Source of the DNA: Oscillatoriaceae cyanobacterium M7585_C2015_266
GTDB lineage: Bacteria; Cyanobacteriota; Cyanobacteriia; Cyanobacteriales; Oscillatoriaceae
NCBI GenBank assembly: GCA_015295835.1
Contig: DVEG01000011.1
Span: 62,001 to 126,000 of the forward strand
Direction: 5' to 3'
Length of the DNA: 64,000 nucleotides
Made by a program: the position numbers and the translations under genes. Position 1 is the first letter of the stretch; each line of letters begins with the position of its first letter. Below the pieces are notes generated by a model. That model was not told the DNA's origin. It ran no database searches and saw only the letters and a list, made by a program, of their open reading frames with translations. Shown piece by piece: positions 37,597 to 46,526 of the stretch.

Positions 37597-39768
37597 TTAC
37601 TGACGAAGTTTCCTCAATTCGTGTTGCACATCTTTATAAGCACGTTGGCGCCCTTGTTCTAGATAAAGGCTAGAAGCTTTTTGTAAATCCTCGATCGCCC
37701 CTGATTTATCACCTATTTGAGCGCGAACTAGCCCTCGTTTAAAGTAAGCTCCAGCAAAATTAGGGTTGAGGCGGATTGCCTGAGCGTAATCAGCGAGCGC
37801 GCTATTGTAGTTGCCCCTTTCAGCGTGAGCAGTAGCGCGATTACTATAAGCAACTGCATCCCTAGGATTAAGGCGAATTGCTTCAGTGAAATCTTCAATA
37901 CTCCCTTGCCAATCCGCCGCCGCACTTCGCACCAATCCCCGATTAGAATACGACTTAGGATTATTTGGTGCTAGCTCAAGAGCCCGGGTGCAATCCTCTA
38001 AAGCCGCCTTTAGTTGGTTCAAATTCATGTAGGCAATACAGCGATTTTCATAAGCCGTAGCCTGTTTAGCATCGAAGGCTAAAGCCTTAGTGCAGTCTTC
38101 CACAGCTTTTTGATGTTCTCCCAGATTCAAGAAAGCTGCGCAGCGATTACCGTAAGCATCCCCATATTCGGGATTAAGACGAATCGCTTGTGAGTAATCC
38201 TCCATTGCCCCTTGATAGTCTGCAAGAAAATAGCGAACTAAACCTCGGTTGTAATAAACCTCCGCATTTTCAGGATCGTGACTAATAGCCGCTGTGTAAT
38301 CAGAGAGGGCACCTTGCTTGTCTCCTGCAAAAGAACGTGCTAACCCTCTTGCATAATAAGCTTTTGCGTCTTTGGGTGCTAATCTAATTGCTTGGTTAAA
38401 ATCTTCGATCGCTGTACGGTAGTCTTTGAAATCAAAGTAAGTCAAGCCCCGTTGGTAATAGGCATCAGCGTCGTTAGGAGAAAGTTTGATAACTTGATTG
38501 AAATCAGCGATCGCTTTTGAACTTTCCCCCAGTTGGGAACGTGCTAGTCCTCGGTTAAAATAAGCCTTAGCATATGTAGGCTCTAATTCAATAGCTTTAG
38601 AGTAGTCCGCGAGCGCATTCAACAAATCTCCCAAACTATAATAGACATTTCCCCGTTTAAAATATGCCTCATGGTCTTTGGGATTCAACCGAATTGCCCG
38701 ATTGAAATCCTCTAGTGCCCCCTTTTGATCACCCATTCGTGCCTTTTCTTGACCGCGATTGTAATATTTTTGCGATTTCAGCGGGTTTGGGCGCAAAAGC
38801 AGAAAAATCACACTCACGAGTGCCAATATACCCAAAAAAACCAAAACTAGCGAGCGCCCCCGCCCAGAGTGCCATAGAGAGAGGTGATAGCTAGAAGAAG
38901 CGAATTCTTCCTGAGTTGTTTTAGACGGCGGCTTCATATCTACAGGCGAGCGAAGTTTGTTCAGAGCCGTTAACACTTCACTTGCCGTCTGATAGCGTTG
39001 CCCGTAGTGGTGGTGAACCATTTTGTCAATAATTGCCCCCAGAGCTGGCGAAACCTGAACGCGGTGCCGCCAGTTTATTTTCCCTGTATTTGGATCTTGC
39101 AATTTTGGCAATTCCGAAGCTGGCAAACCGGTGAGTGCTTGGATAGCAATCATGCCTAGGGCATAAATATCGCTGTTAAATTGTGGGTTACCTTGGAATT
39201 GTTCTACAGGCATGTAAGCAGGTGTGCCAGCGGCAATCGTCCAAGGCCCTTGCCCCTGGCTAATTGCAGCACTTATTTCTTTCACCGAGCCAAAATCTAT
39301 CAAAACTAACTTATTGTCTGCTGCCCGCCGAATCAAATTTGCCGGCTTAATATCGCGGTGAATTACCTGATTGCTGTGTACGAAGATTAATATTTCCAAC
39401 ACCTCGCAGAGTATTGCGATGACTTGTTCTTCTGAAAGCGGCTGCGAGGGTACGATTTCTTGCGTCAGGGGATGACCAGGCACATATTCTTTAACCATAT
39501 AAAATCTCTGGTCTTCTGTAAAAAAAGCCAGTAGTTGCGGAATTTTATCGTGTTTGCCTAGCCGTTCCAAAATTTCTGCCTCGCGTTTAAACAAGCGCAG
39601 GGCAGCTTGTAAAGAAATAGAACTATTGGAAATCGGGCAGAGTTGTTTGACAACACATTTAGGGTTGCCAGGACGACGGCTGTCTTCGGCGAGGTATGTT
39701 TGTCCAAACGCCCCCGAACCGAGAATTTCTATTATCCGATAACGTCCATCTAAAACTTGGCCTATCAC
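37597..39768 (-). CDS. Ser/Thr protein kinase with C-terminal TPR repeats
   Basis: This 723-residue membrane-anchored kinase has an intact domain: GSGAFGQTYLA (17-27), Lys41 in CVVKQ, HRDIKPAN at 137-144, DFG at 158-160 and GTPAYMPVEQF. A membrane helix (about 303-325) is followed by eleven TPR units. It is the closest neighbour of the predicted pseudokinase at 35220, on the same strand 163 bases upstream of it, and the two N-termini (MIGQxLDxRYRII) align residue for residue. Tandem duplication is the likely origin. The pair could act together, with this the active partner; that is inference. Confidence 0.95.
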   Translation of the reverse strand: MIGQVLDGRYRIIEILGSGAFGQTYLAEDSRRPGNPKCVVKQLCPISNSSISLQAALRLFKREAEILERLGKHDKIPQLLAFFTEDQRFYMVKEYVPGHPLTQEIVPSQPLSEEQVIAILCEVLEILIFVHSNQVIHRDIKPANLIRRAADNKLVLIDFGSVKEISAAISQGQGPWTIAAGTPAYMPVEQFQGNPQFNSDIYALGMIAIQALTGLPASELPKLQDPNTGKINWRHRVQVSPALGAIIDKMVHHHYGQRYQTASEVLTALNKLRSPVDMKPPSKTTQEEFASSSYHLSLWHSGRGRSLVLVFLGILALVSVIFLLLRPNPLKSQKYYNRGQEKARMGDQKGALEDFNRAIRLNPKDHEAYFKRGNVYYSLGDLLNALADYSKAIELEPTYAKAYFNRGLARSQLGESSKAIADFNQVIKLSPNDADAYYQRGLTYFDFKDYRTAIEDFNQAIRLAPKDAKAYYARGLARSFAGDKQGALSDYTAAISHDPENAEVYYNRGLVRYFLADYQGAMEDYSQAIRLNPEYGDAYGNRCAAFLNLGEHQKAVEDCTKALAFDAKQATAYENRCIAYMNLNQLKAALEDCTRALELAPNNPKSYSNRGLVRSAAADWQGSIEDFTEAIRLNPRDAVAYSNRATAHAERGNYNSALADYAQAIRLNPNFAGAYFKRGLVRAQIGDKSGAIEDLQKASSLYLEQGRQRAYKDVQHELRKLRQ

Positions 39769-39793
39769 GGCGGCACCCTAACCTCTTCTATTA

Positions 39794-40390
39794 TTATGCT
39801 TTATTATTGTTTTCTAACTCAGGGCTGCTCGCAGCTAGGGCCATCTTAAAGGTACGGCGGCTCTTTCGCATTTGTAAAATAAACCACAAGCACAGAAAAT
39901 AGCTTGCGCTTGCCGTAATCAAACCCACCACAAAGCAACCCACAAACATAGTGGCGATAAAAATTACTCCCAATTTTTGCATTTCTTGCCAAGATTGCAA
40001 GCTGGCAGCGGAAAAATCTAACTTAGAATTGAGGAGTACACGCCCTATCTGAAAGTTGAACCAAAAAATCGGCACATAAGTAGCGGGATTACTAACCCAA
40101 GTACCTGCAGCCGCCATCAGTTTGTGCCCCCGAAACATACAGGCTATGGCAACGCCGAAGGCGATTTGCAGCCCAAAAATCGGAAACATTCCCGCAAAAA
40201 CTCCGGCTGCCAAACCTCTGGCAATATATTCAGGAGTACCCCGCAGTCGCACTATTCGCAGGTAAAAGTAACGTGCTACTCGCTCTAGCTTTTTCACTTT
40301 TTTGGCAATTATGTTTCTTTTATTGCTGCTATTAACCCTCAAGTGCGAGCGCCTATAATACAGATTCCGTTTGTTTTGATTGCTCAACAT
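39794..40390 (-). CDS. DUF2062 membrane protein
   Basis: This 198-residue protein has a basic N-terminus (KRNIIAKKVKKLERVARYFY), then the DUF2062 signature GTPEYIARGLAAGVFAGMFP and PIFGLQIAFGVAIACMF. A second block, TWVSNPATYVPIFWFNFQIG, and further hydrophobic segments suggest three or four membrane helices. DUF2062 proteins are often near glycosyltransferase or polysaccharide genes, but no function is established. It lies 26 bases upstream of the 37597 kinase gene on the same strand and may share a transcript with it. The exact start is uncertain because several Met-poor residues precede the conserved part. Confidence 0.85.
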   Translation of the reverse strand: MLSNQNKRNLYYRRSHLRVNSSNKRNIIAKKVKKLERVARYFYLRIVRLRGTPEYIARGLAAGVFAGMFPIFGLQIAFGVAIACMFRGHKLMAAAGTWVSNPATYVPIFWFNFQIGRVLLNSKLDFSAASLQSWQEMQKLGVIFIATMFVGCFVVGLITASASYFLCLWFILQMRKSRRTFKMALAASSPELENNNKA

Positions 40391-40591
40391 ATGATAAAAA
40401 CAGAAATCTGTTCAAATAAAATTAAGTTTTTAGATTTAATTGTACAACAAAAAAATCAGGTTTCTCTGCGCTGTTTGTTTTTTATCTTTATTTCTAGATA
40501 GGTAAAATTTTTCTGCTCACCACAGACAAGGGAAAGCTTACACACTTATCAAAAATAGTAATTCAACACCATACATAAGACAGAGGGCAAA

Positions 40592-41986
40592 ATGTCAGAG
40601 AAATATACACAGGGAGAAACAATAGTAGCGATCGCTACAGCGATCGTACCCGAACAAGGCAGTATCGGCATAGTACGGCTATCGGGAACCCAAGCAGAAG
40701 CGATCGCTAAAACCCTATTTCACCCGATGGGAAAAAAGCAACCCTGGGAAAGTCATAGGATTCTCTATGGGCACATACGTCATCCTCACACTCAACAGGT
40801 TGTAGATGAAGCCCTATTATTAATAATGAAAGCTCCCCGTTCCTATACCCGCGAAGATGTAGTAGAGTTCCACTGTCATGGCGGTATTATGCCTGTGCAG
40901 CAGGTTTTACAATTGTGTCTGGAATTGGGAGCGCGGCTAGCACAACCGGGAGAGTTTACCCTGCGCGCTTTTTTAAACGGGCGGTTAGATTTAACCCAGG
41001 CAGAAAGCATCGCCGAACTCGTTGGGGCACGCTCCCTTGCTGCTGCTACCGCTGCTCTTGCCGGCTTAATGGGAAAATTAGCCGCTCCCATCCGTCAATT
41101 GCGCGCCGAATGTCTGGATTTGCTCGCAGAAATTGAAGCCCGCATTGATTTTGAAGAAGATTTGCCGCCTCTGAATGAAAAAGAAATATCTCTTAAATTA
41201 GAGCAGATTTTAGCCAAAGTGTCAAGTATTCTAGCAAGTGCTGAACGCGGAAAATTGCTGCGCTCTGGGTTGAAAGTGGCGATCGTGGGGCGACCGAATG
41301 TGGGAAAATCAAGCTTATTAAATGCCTGGAGTCGTAGCGATCGCGCCATCGTTACCGAGTTGCCAGGAACTACACGTGATGTCGTAGAATCTCAGCTCGT
41401 TGTCGGCGGAATTCCAGTGCAGGTACTCGATACCGCCGGTATTAGAGAAACAGAAGATCTTGTAGAGCGTCTGGGAGTAGAGCGCTCGCGTCAAGCGGCA
41501 CTTTCTGCTGATTTGGTACTATTGACAATCGACGCTCAACAAGGTTGGACAAAAGCTGATTTAGAAATCTATGAACAAGTGCAACACCGCCCCCTAATAC
41601 TCGTCATTAACAAAATCGACCTCGTAGATGAAAATCAACTGGCATCTTTAACATATCCGCAAGCAATTACCCGCGTCGCCCGTACTGCTGCCGCTTTCAA
41701 TCGAGGCATCGATGATTTAGAACGCGCAATTTTAGACACTGTAAATATGGGCAATTTGCAAGCCGCTAATTTGGATTTAGCTATTAACCAACGTCAAGCC
41801 GCTGCCTTGACTCGCGCTAAAATTTCCCTAGAGCAAGTGCTCTTGACAATTTCCCAGCAATTACCTCTTGATTTTTGGACAATTGACTTGCGAGGTGCCA
41901 TTCAAGCTTTCGGAGAAATTACGGGAGAAGAAGTCACTGAATCCGTTCTTGATCGCATTTTTAGCAGGTTTTGTATCGGCAAATAA
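40592..41986 (+). CDS. mnmE: tRNA uridine-5-carboxymethylaminomethyl modification GTPase MnmE
   Basis: This 464-residue GTPase works with MnmG to modify the wobble uridine of tRNAs. The N-terminal folate-binding domain has [20 protein letters not shown] and the [14 protein letters not shown] block. The GTPase domain has [29 protein letters not shown] and the base-recognition NKID. The C-terminus ends in FCIGK, the invariant Cys-Ile-Gly-Lys of MnmE. The length is standard. mnmG is not in the window. It ends at a strong terminator hairpin. Confidence 0.98.
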   Translation: MSEKYTQGETIVAIATAIVPEQGSIGIVRLSGTQAEAIAKTLFHPMGKKQPWESHRILYGHIRHPHTQQVVDEALLLIMKAPRSYTREDVVEFHCHGGIMPVQQVLQLCLELGARLAQPGEFTLRAFLNGRLDLTQAESIAELVGARSLAAATAALAGLMGKLAAPIRQLRAECLDLLAEIEARIDFEEDLPPLNEKEISLKLEQILAKVSSILASAERGKLLRSGLKVAIVGRPNVGKSSLLNAWSRSDRAIVTELPGTTRDVVESQLVVGGIPVQVLDTAGIRETEDLVERLGVERSRQAALSADLVLLTIDAQQGWTKADLEIYEQVQHRPLILVINKIDLVDENQLASLTYPQAITRVARTAAAFNRGIDDLERAILDTVNMGNLQAANLDLAINQRQAAALTRAKISLEQVLLTISQQLPLDFWTIDLRGAIQAFGEITGEEVTESVLDRIFSRFCIGK

Positions 41987-41998
41987 CCCTATTATTAA

Positions 41999-42037
41999 AA
42001 TAACCCGGTTTCTTTTCTTACCGGGTTATTACATTTT
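41999..42037 (+). terminator. Terminator of mnmE; third ACCCGGTTT hairpin
   Basis: AATAACCCGGT, loop TTCTTTTCTT and ACCGGGTTATT form an 11-bp perfect stem 12 bases after the mnmE stop. ACATTTTT follows. The core sequence matches the hairpins at 3808 and 25952, so the terminator seems to be made of a dispersed repeat. Confidence 0.75.
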
Positions 42038-42142
42038 TACATAGAGATGAGAATAAATATAATAAATATTCACTACTATTTCTTCTCTATTTATATATAT
42101 AGTATTTTCTTTTCTCCCCACTCTCTTTTCTGAAAACTCGCC

Positions 42143-42361
42143 TCATTGTACAGTAGAAATTTCGTTGACAATTTTTACCCGTCCTCTACGAACGGCGTGA
42201 AGCAGTCTATCTATGGAACTTCTCTCTTCTTCGCTTAGGTTTTCGTCGAATATGGCTGCCATTAATCCATACCGATCTGCAAGTGTCAGACGCCCTGAAC
42301 TAATGACTTGCGCACACATTTCGGCGAGCGCGTTCTGAATTAGGTAAACTGGTGCTTGCAT
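42143..42361 (-). CDS. Small conserved cyanobacterial protein of unknown function
   Basis: This 72-residue protein starts at ATG 42361; a GTG three codons upstream is the alternative. The sequence MQAPVYLIQNALAEMCAQVI, SSGRLTLADRYGLMAAIFDE and LSEEERSSIDRLLHAVRRGR is mostly helical, with an acidic middle and a basic Arg-rich end. I recognise it as a small family recurring in cyanobacteria, without a known role. It converges on mnmE. Confidence 0.7.
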   Translation of the reverse strand: MQAPVYLIQNALAEMCAQVISSGRLTLADRYGLMAAIFDENLSEEERSSIDRLLHAVRRGRVKIVNEISTVQ

Positions 42362-42370
42362 CGTTCTCAC

Positions 42371-42743
42371 GATACACTCAACTCTTCAGTTTTAATATTG
42401 CTTTTTTTTCGGAAAATTTGAGCGATCGCAAGCAGCAATATCTGTGATATTTATCAGCCCTTTGTGTGATTGACAGCTCTAATAAACTGTGATACGGCTC
42501 TAATATTTATGTGAGCTAAATCACTTATTTGCTCTTAACGGCATTTGCGCTTTAAGCCCATACTCCTGCCAAAGTCGTGGGCAGCCCTGAGTGGCAGCGG
42601 AGAATTTGCTGCAAAAGCCTAAAAAAATGTTAAATTTTTGCAAAAAATTGTTACAATTATTAACAATTTGATTTGACAAAGTACAAAGTAGCCTCCAGCC
42701 TTTTAAAACTGGCAGCGGCAAATGATTTTAGCAAATAATTGAT
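42371..42743. other. 373-base intergenic region upstream of a pentapeptide gene
   Basis: It has one HIP1 site near 42422 and the inverted repeat at 42645-42669, followed by TTGACA at 42673. No good -10 box is spaced from that. The frame at 42521-42721 on the minus strand is not convincing as a gene. Confidence 0.4.
42645..42669. promoter_or_regulatory. Perfect 9-bp inverted repeat, possible operator
   Basis: AAATTGTTA, spacer CAATTAT and TAACAATTT form a symmetrical A+T-rich site 75 bases upstream of the pentapeptide gene start. Such symmetry fits a dimeric repressor site; an RNA hairpin or chance in A+T-rich DNA are alternatives. Confidence 0.4.
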
Positions 42744-43283
42744 ATGCAGAAGCTAAGCGTAACAGAATTTCTGGCTCAGTATGCAAATGGTAAGCGAAAT
42801 TTTGGTGCAATAGATTTGAGTGAAACCGACTTATTTGAAGCCGATTTGCGAGAGATTAACCTCAGTGGCAGCAACCTGAAAAAAATTTATTTGCCTTACG
42901 CTAATCTTAGCAAAGCAAACCTACAAAATGTTGAATTAAGCGATGCTGAGCTTAGTGATGCTAAGCTTTATCAAGTTGACTTATCTAATGCCAATCTCCA
43001 AGGCGCAAATCTATCTAGAGTTAATTTGCGCTATGCTAAATTGCAAGGTGCTGATTTTTCAGGAGCTAATCTTCAGGGGGCAAATTTGTACCGTGCCGAT
43101 TTGAGCGCGGCAAATCTCAGCGGTGCAAATTTAAGCCGCGCTAATTTAGAAGGTGCTTGTTTGAAACAGGCACGACTGGCAGGTGCGAACTTTTTCAAAG
43201 CGCGAATGGTGAATTTCTCAGAAGCTTACTTAGATCGCAGAACTATTCTGCCCGACGGCTATCCCAGAGATGGGGCTTCTTGA
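42744..43283 (+). CDS. Pentapeptide-repeat protein
   Basis: This 179-residue beta-helix protein starts with a cap (MQKLSVTEFLAQYANGKRNF) related to that of the protein at 15418 (VDEFVRRYVAGERNF). Its body is A(N/D)LxG pentads, such as ANLQGANLSRVNLRYAKLQG. It ends EAYLDRRTILPDGYPRDGAS, and the DxxTILPDG tail also occurs in other cyanobacterial pentapeptide proteins. It is cytoplasmic by sequence with no known activity. Its upstream region has the inverted repeat at 42645. Confidence 0.9.
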   Translation: MQKLSVTEFLAQYANGKRNFGAIDLSETDLFEADLREINLSGSNLKKIYLPYANLSKANLQNVELSDAELSDAKLYQVDLSNANLQGANLSRVNLRYAKLQGADFSGANLQGANLYRADLSAANLSGANLSRANLEGACLKQARLAGANFFKARMVNFSEAYLDRRTILPDGYPRDGAS

Positions 43284-43315
43284 AGTTGCTTTTCCTAGAT
43301 TTGCCCCTTCTGTTG

Positions 43316-43350
43316 CCACCCTGACAGCATTTTTCTCTTCTTCAGGGTGG
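43316..43350. terminator. Hairpin between the convergent pentapeptide and ClC genes
   Basis: CCACCCTGA and TCAGGGTGG form a perfect 9-bp stem around a 17-base pyrimidine-rich loop, 32 bases after the pentapeptide stop. The T run lies about 11 bases later. It is plausibly the terminator of the plus-strand gene. Confidence 0.6.
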
Positions 43351-43478
43351 CTGCTTGCTTTCTTTTTTTTGCAGCTTTTTCAGAGATAGCTGATAATTTT
43401 TGATTTGTCAAGGGAGGTGAAATAAATTTTTTGTAAATAGGATTTTGTTGTAGTAGCCTAGCAGTTGGATTAAAAATA

Positions 43479-46193
43479 TCAAGCACTAGCACTGCGAAAC
43501 AACATAACAGTACAGTTACAATTTTTAGCGATCGCTTCGGGAATATTACCCTTAATTACCTGCTGTAACATACCCTCACGACTAGCCCCCAAAACAATTG
43601 CATCACACTGATCTTTTTGTGCCAAATCCAGTGCTGCTTCTGCCACAGAATTAGCGCACATTAACGTAGAAATTACAGGAGCGTCAACAAGGCGATCAAG
43701 CATTTTCGATGCCCGCTCAAGTGCTTCAGTATCCGGTTCACCTTTCCAAGGCTGATAAACCTGACAGAGACGAATTTCCGGGTGAGCTCCCATACCAATT
43801 AAAGCAGGAAGTAATTGCAAAGCTCGCTGAGAATTAGGCCCTCCAGCAAAGAGAACTAACCAGCGATTTAAAAAAGGTATAGTATGGTAATGATTTGTTT
43901 TTTTTGCGTAAAAACTTAGTATATTGTTGGCGGATTCCATATTCTTCTTTTGTATACTGTTTTTTAAACGCTTTTCACCCCATTTCACCAAAACTAAATC
44001 ACAGGCAGCTTGACGAATCACAGTATCAACAGTATTGCCAAAAATACGCCCTGGGGTAGAAGTATTACCTTTCCATCCCATAACAATTAAATCAATATGT
44101 CGCTCTTTTATAGTTTCCAAAATTGCCTGAGCTATATCATGAGCAACGCGAATTTGCGTATGTACAGGTATTTCCCAATAGCGGGCAATACGTTCAGCTT
44201 CGCGCAGCAGACGGCGACTTCTAGTGGTTTTAACGGGGGTTTCAGCAGGGGAATTATGGCGGGAGACTAAAAGAACTTGTAATAATTCCAATTCGTAATT
44301 GCGCTCGCGAGCAATAGCAGCAGCCAGCCTTACAAGCGCCGGAGCAGTAAGCGGATTAGCCAAAGGCACAAGCAATCGCCCTTGTCCAGTAGCAGGCGAG
44401 CGCGTTTGATATACTACATAAGAAGGTTGCGGGTGGGGACCAATTTGCCCCTTCTCACCAGTTAGCCTATCACTTTCAGCGCGAATAATATCGCTACGAG
44501 TAATAATTCCCACCAGCTTTCGCCCCTCAGTAACTGGCAAACGACTTAAGTTATAGCGATTCAGTCGATAAAGCACCTCACTGAGAGTATCCTCAGGAGA
44601 AACAGTCACCGGGCGTGGCGTCATAAATTTTGCAAGGGGTGTATTTCCGGGCAGTTGGTTATTGGTTGCATTAGCTAAATCAGTTTGCGTCACAATCCCG
44701 ACTAATTTTCCGTTATCAACAACAGGAAAGCCTCGGTGGTGCGAGCGCGAAAACGCCTGTAGCACCTCATCCAAACTCATCTTACTTGCCAAAGTTTCCA
44801 CCCTAGACTGCATGACATCAGCCGCTTTCAGCGTCTTTAAAAAGTCATTACTCGGTTTTTGCTTATTGAGTTGAATGCCATTAAATTGCAACATGCGCTC
44901 GTAAAGCGACACTTGATCTGCCTTTTCCGCCACCAAATAAGCAATTACAGAAGCAATCATCAGAGGTAGCACTAACTTAAAATCAGTTGTAATCTCAAAT
45001 ACAATCACAACTGCTGTAATTGGTGCTCTACACACCGCACAAAAAAACGCCCCCATTCCAGCAAGGGCGTAGGTGGTGGGCGCTCCCAAACCGAGCCAAT
45101 TCGCCTGCCAGATGCCAACCAAATGACCAAGTGCCGAACCCAATACTAGAGAAGGAGCAAATAACCCCCCCGGAGCTCCTGAACCGGCAGCAATAATTGT
45201 TAGAAAAAAATGAACGACAAAAGCGATCGCACTGGTTGTGCCAGTAGCACTTCCCCCGATTAAGAACTGTCGCAAACCCGTATTATTGCGAAAAGTATCT
45301 GGCAACAGCGCCACCACCAGCCCACAAATCGCTCCTGCCAACGCCATACGCAGCGGCAGTGGCAGTGGCAGAATTCGGCGGTTGAATGTTATTATTGCTA
45401 CAATTCCCTTAGTAAATACAGCACCCAGCAATCCTGCCAAAACTCCCAAAATCGCATAGAAAGGAATCTCCCAGGCATAGAAACTGGTGTTGTAAGTATT
45501 ATTTAAATTAAGATTTAGGCTATCACCCCCTAACAGTTGAGAAACTACAGCACCAGCAAAAGAAGCAATAATCGCAGCCCCAAGCGTAAGCCCGGAAACG
45601 TCGTGGAGGAGTTCTTCTACAACAAACAATACCCCAGCGATTGGGGCATTGAAACCGGCGGCTAATCCAGCAGCAGCGCCGCAAGCGATTAGTTGGCGTC
45701 GATAGTCGGGAGAGGTAGGAATCCAGCGACTAATCCAGGCAGCAAGAGCAGCTCCAATTTGAACCGTTGGTCCTTGTCGCCCCAATGTCAGCCCGGAGCC
45801 GAGGGCGAGAATGGTACTTATGAGTTTGACAATTGCCACACGCAAATCGAGAGATATTCCTACACCTGCGAGAGAGGCTTTGACGTTGGGAATGCCGCTG
45901 CCTACTGTTTCCGGTGCGAAACGCTCTACTAGCCAACCGCTGATAAATCCGCCGACAATTCCAATCCAGGGGAGTAACAGCCAAGCAGGCGCTATACTAG
46001 CAGCATAAATTCGTCTGCTTCCTAACCATCCGACTCCGAGTTTGAGGGCAACACCAGCCAGCCCGCAAATTAAGCCAATCAGGCAGGCTTCAAAAATGGC
46101 AAGACGTTTTGCTCCGAGAAAGCTAGAGGCGATCGCTCTGACAACGCTATGATTTTTTAGTCTTGAATTTTGAATTAAAATTTGGCATATCAT
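43479..46193 (-). CDS. ClC-type chloride channel/transporter with CBS pair and two USP domains
   Basis: This 904-residue membrane protein has the ClC core at about 35-440: GSGIPNVKASL (98-108), GRQGPTVQIG (138-147), FVVEELLHD (190-198) and AGAFFC-type later helices. The gating glutamate of the GxEGP motif is Gln140 here; Glu193/Glu194 are kept. Two CBS domains (about 455-575, ADVMQSRVETLASKMSLDEV and FMTPRPVTVSPEDT) follow, then two universal-stress-protein domains (about 605-745, with DLIVMGWKGN, and about 765-900, with CDAIVLGASREGM). The nucleotide-binding CBS and USP parts suggest control by adenine nucleotides; this is inference. Whether it is channel or exchanger cannot be settled by sequence. 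Confidence 0.93.
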   Translation of the reverse strand: MICQILIQNSRLKNHSVVRAIASSFLGAKRLAIFEACLIGLICGLAGVALKLGVGWLGSRRIYAASIAPAWLLLPWIGIVGGFISGWLVERFAPETVGSGIPNVKASLAGVGISLDLRVAIVKLISTILALGSGLTLGRQGPTVQIGAALAAWISRWIPTSPDYRRQLIACGAAAGLAAGFNAPIAGVLFVVEELLHDVSGLTLGAAIIASFAGAVVSQLLGGDSLNLNLNNTYNTSFYAWEIPFYAILGVLAGLLGAVFTKGIVAIITFNRRILPLPLPLRMALAGAICGLVVALLPDTFRNNTGLRQFLIGGSATGTTSAIAFVVHFFLTIIAAGSGAPGGLFAPSLVLGSALGHLVGIWQANWLGLGAPTTYALAGMGAFFCAVCRAPITAVVIVFEITTDFKLVLPLMIASVIAYLVAEKADQVSLYERMLQFNGIQLNKQKPSNDFLKTLKAADVMQSRVETLASKMSLDEVLQAFSRSHHRGFPVVDNGKLVGIVTQTDLANATNNQLPGNTPLAKFMTPRPVTVSPEDTLSEVLYRLNRYNLSRLPVTEGRKLVGIITRSDIIRAESDRLTGEKGQIGPHPQPSYVVYQTRSPATGQGRLLVPLANPLTAPALVRLAAAIARERNYELELLQVLLVSRHNSPAETPVKTTRSRRLLREAERIARYWEIPVHTQIRVAHDIAQAILETIKERHIDLIVMGWKGNTSTPGRIFGNTVDTVIRQAACDLVLVKWGEKRLKNSIQKKNMESANNILSFYAKKTNHYHTIPFLNRWLVLFAGGPNSQRALQLLPALIGMGAHPEIRLCQVYQPWKGEPDTEALERASKMLDRLVDAPVISTLMCANSVAEAALDLAQKDQCDAIVLGASREGMLQQVIKGNIPEAIAKNCNCTVMLFRSASA

Positions 46194-46526
46194 AAATTAT
46201 AATTCATAATTCACCCTAATATCACTACTCTTATTTTCCCCTCTTGCTCCACGAAATATTCGCCTAGTAGCTGCAACAATCAACAACTAATTTCAATATT
46301 TTTATCTCCTCAAACTCTTCTACAGCTATATTTTTTATTATCAACTAAAATTCGCATTGATTTTCTTTTATTTTTTTATTATAAGCATTACAATAACCTT
46401 TTTAAAAATAAAAAATAAACATTAGCTATATTTAGTTTTGAAAAAATTGCTGGGAAAAGAAGACGAGGGCTGTCATCATAATCGATTTCCCTCGTACATT
46501 TGCTTTTTACTTCCCTATTCTTTGCC
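46194..46526. other. 333-base A+T-rich intergenic region
   Basis: Upstream of the ClC gene (minus) and downstream of the TldE gene (minus). It is mostly A+T-rich without clear hairpins, and I see nothing coding in it. Confidence 0.4.

Noticed and set aside
40440..40465. Possible fourth ACCCGGTTT hairpin (AAAAAATCAGGTTTCTCTG)
   Set aside because: Only one arm resembles the element and no matching second arm is nearby.
43295..43492. 65-residue minus-strand open frame after the ClC gene
   Set aside because: It is Lys-rich and low complexity, contains the perfect hairpin at 43316-43350 and overlaps the ClC gene end, so it looks like non-coding sequence.
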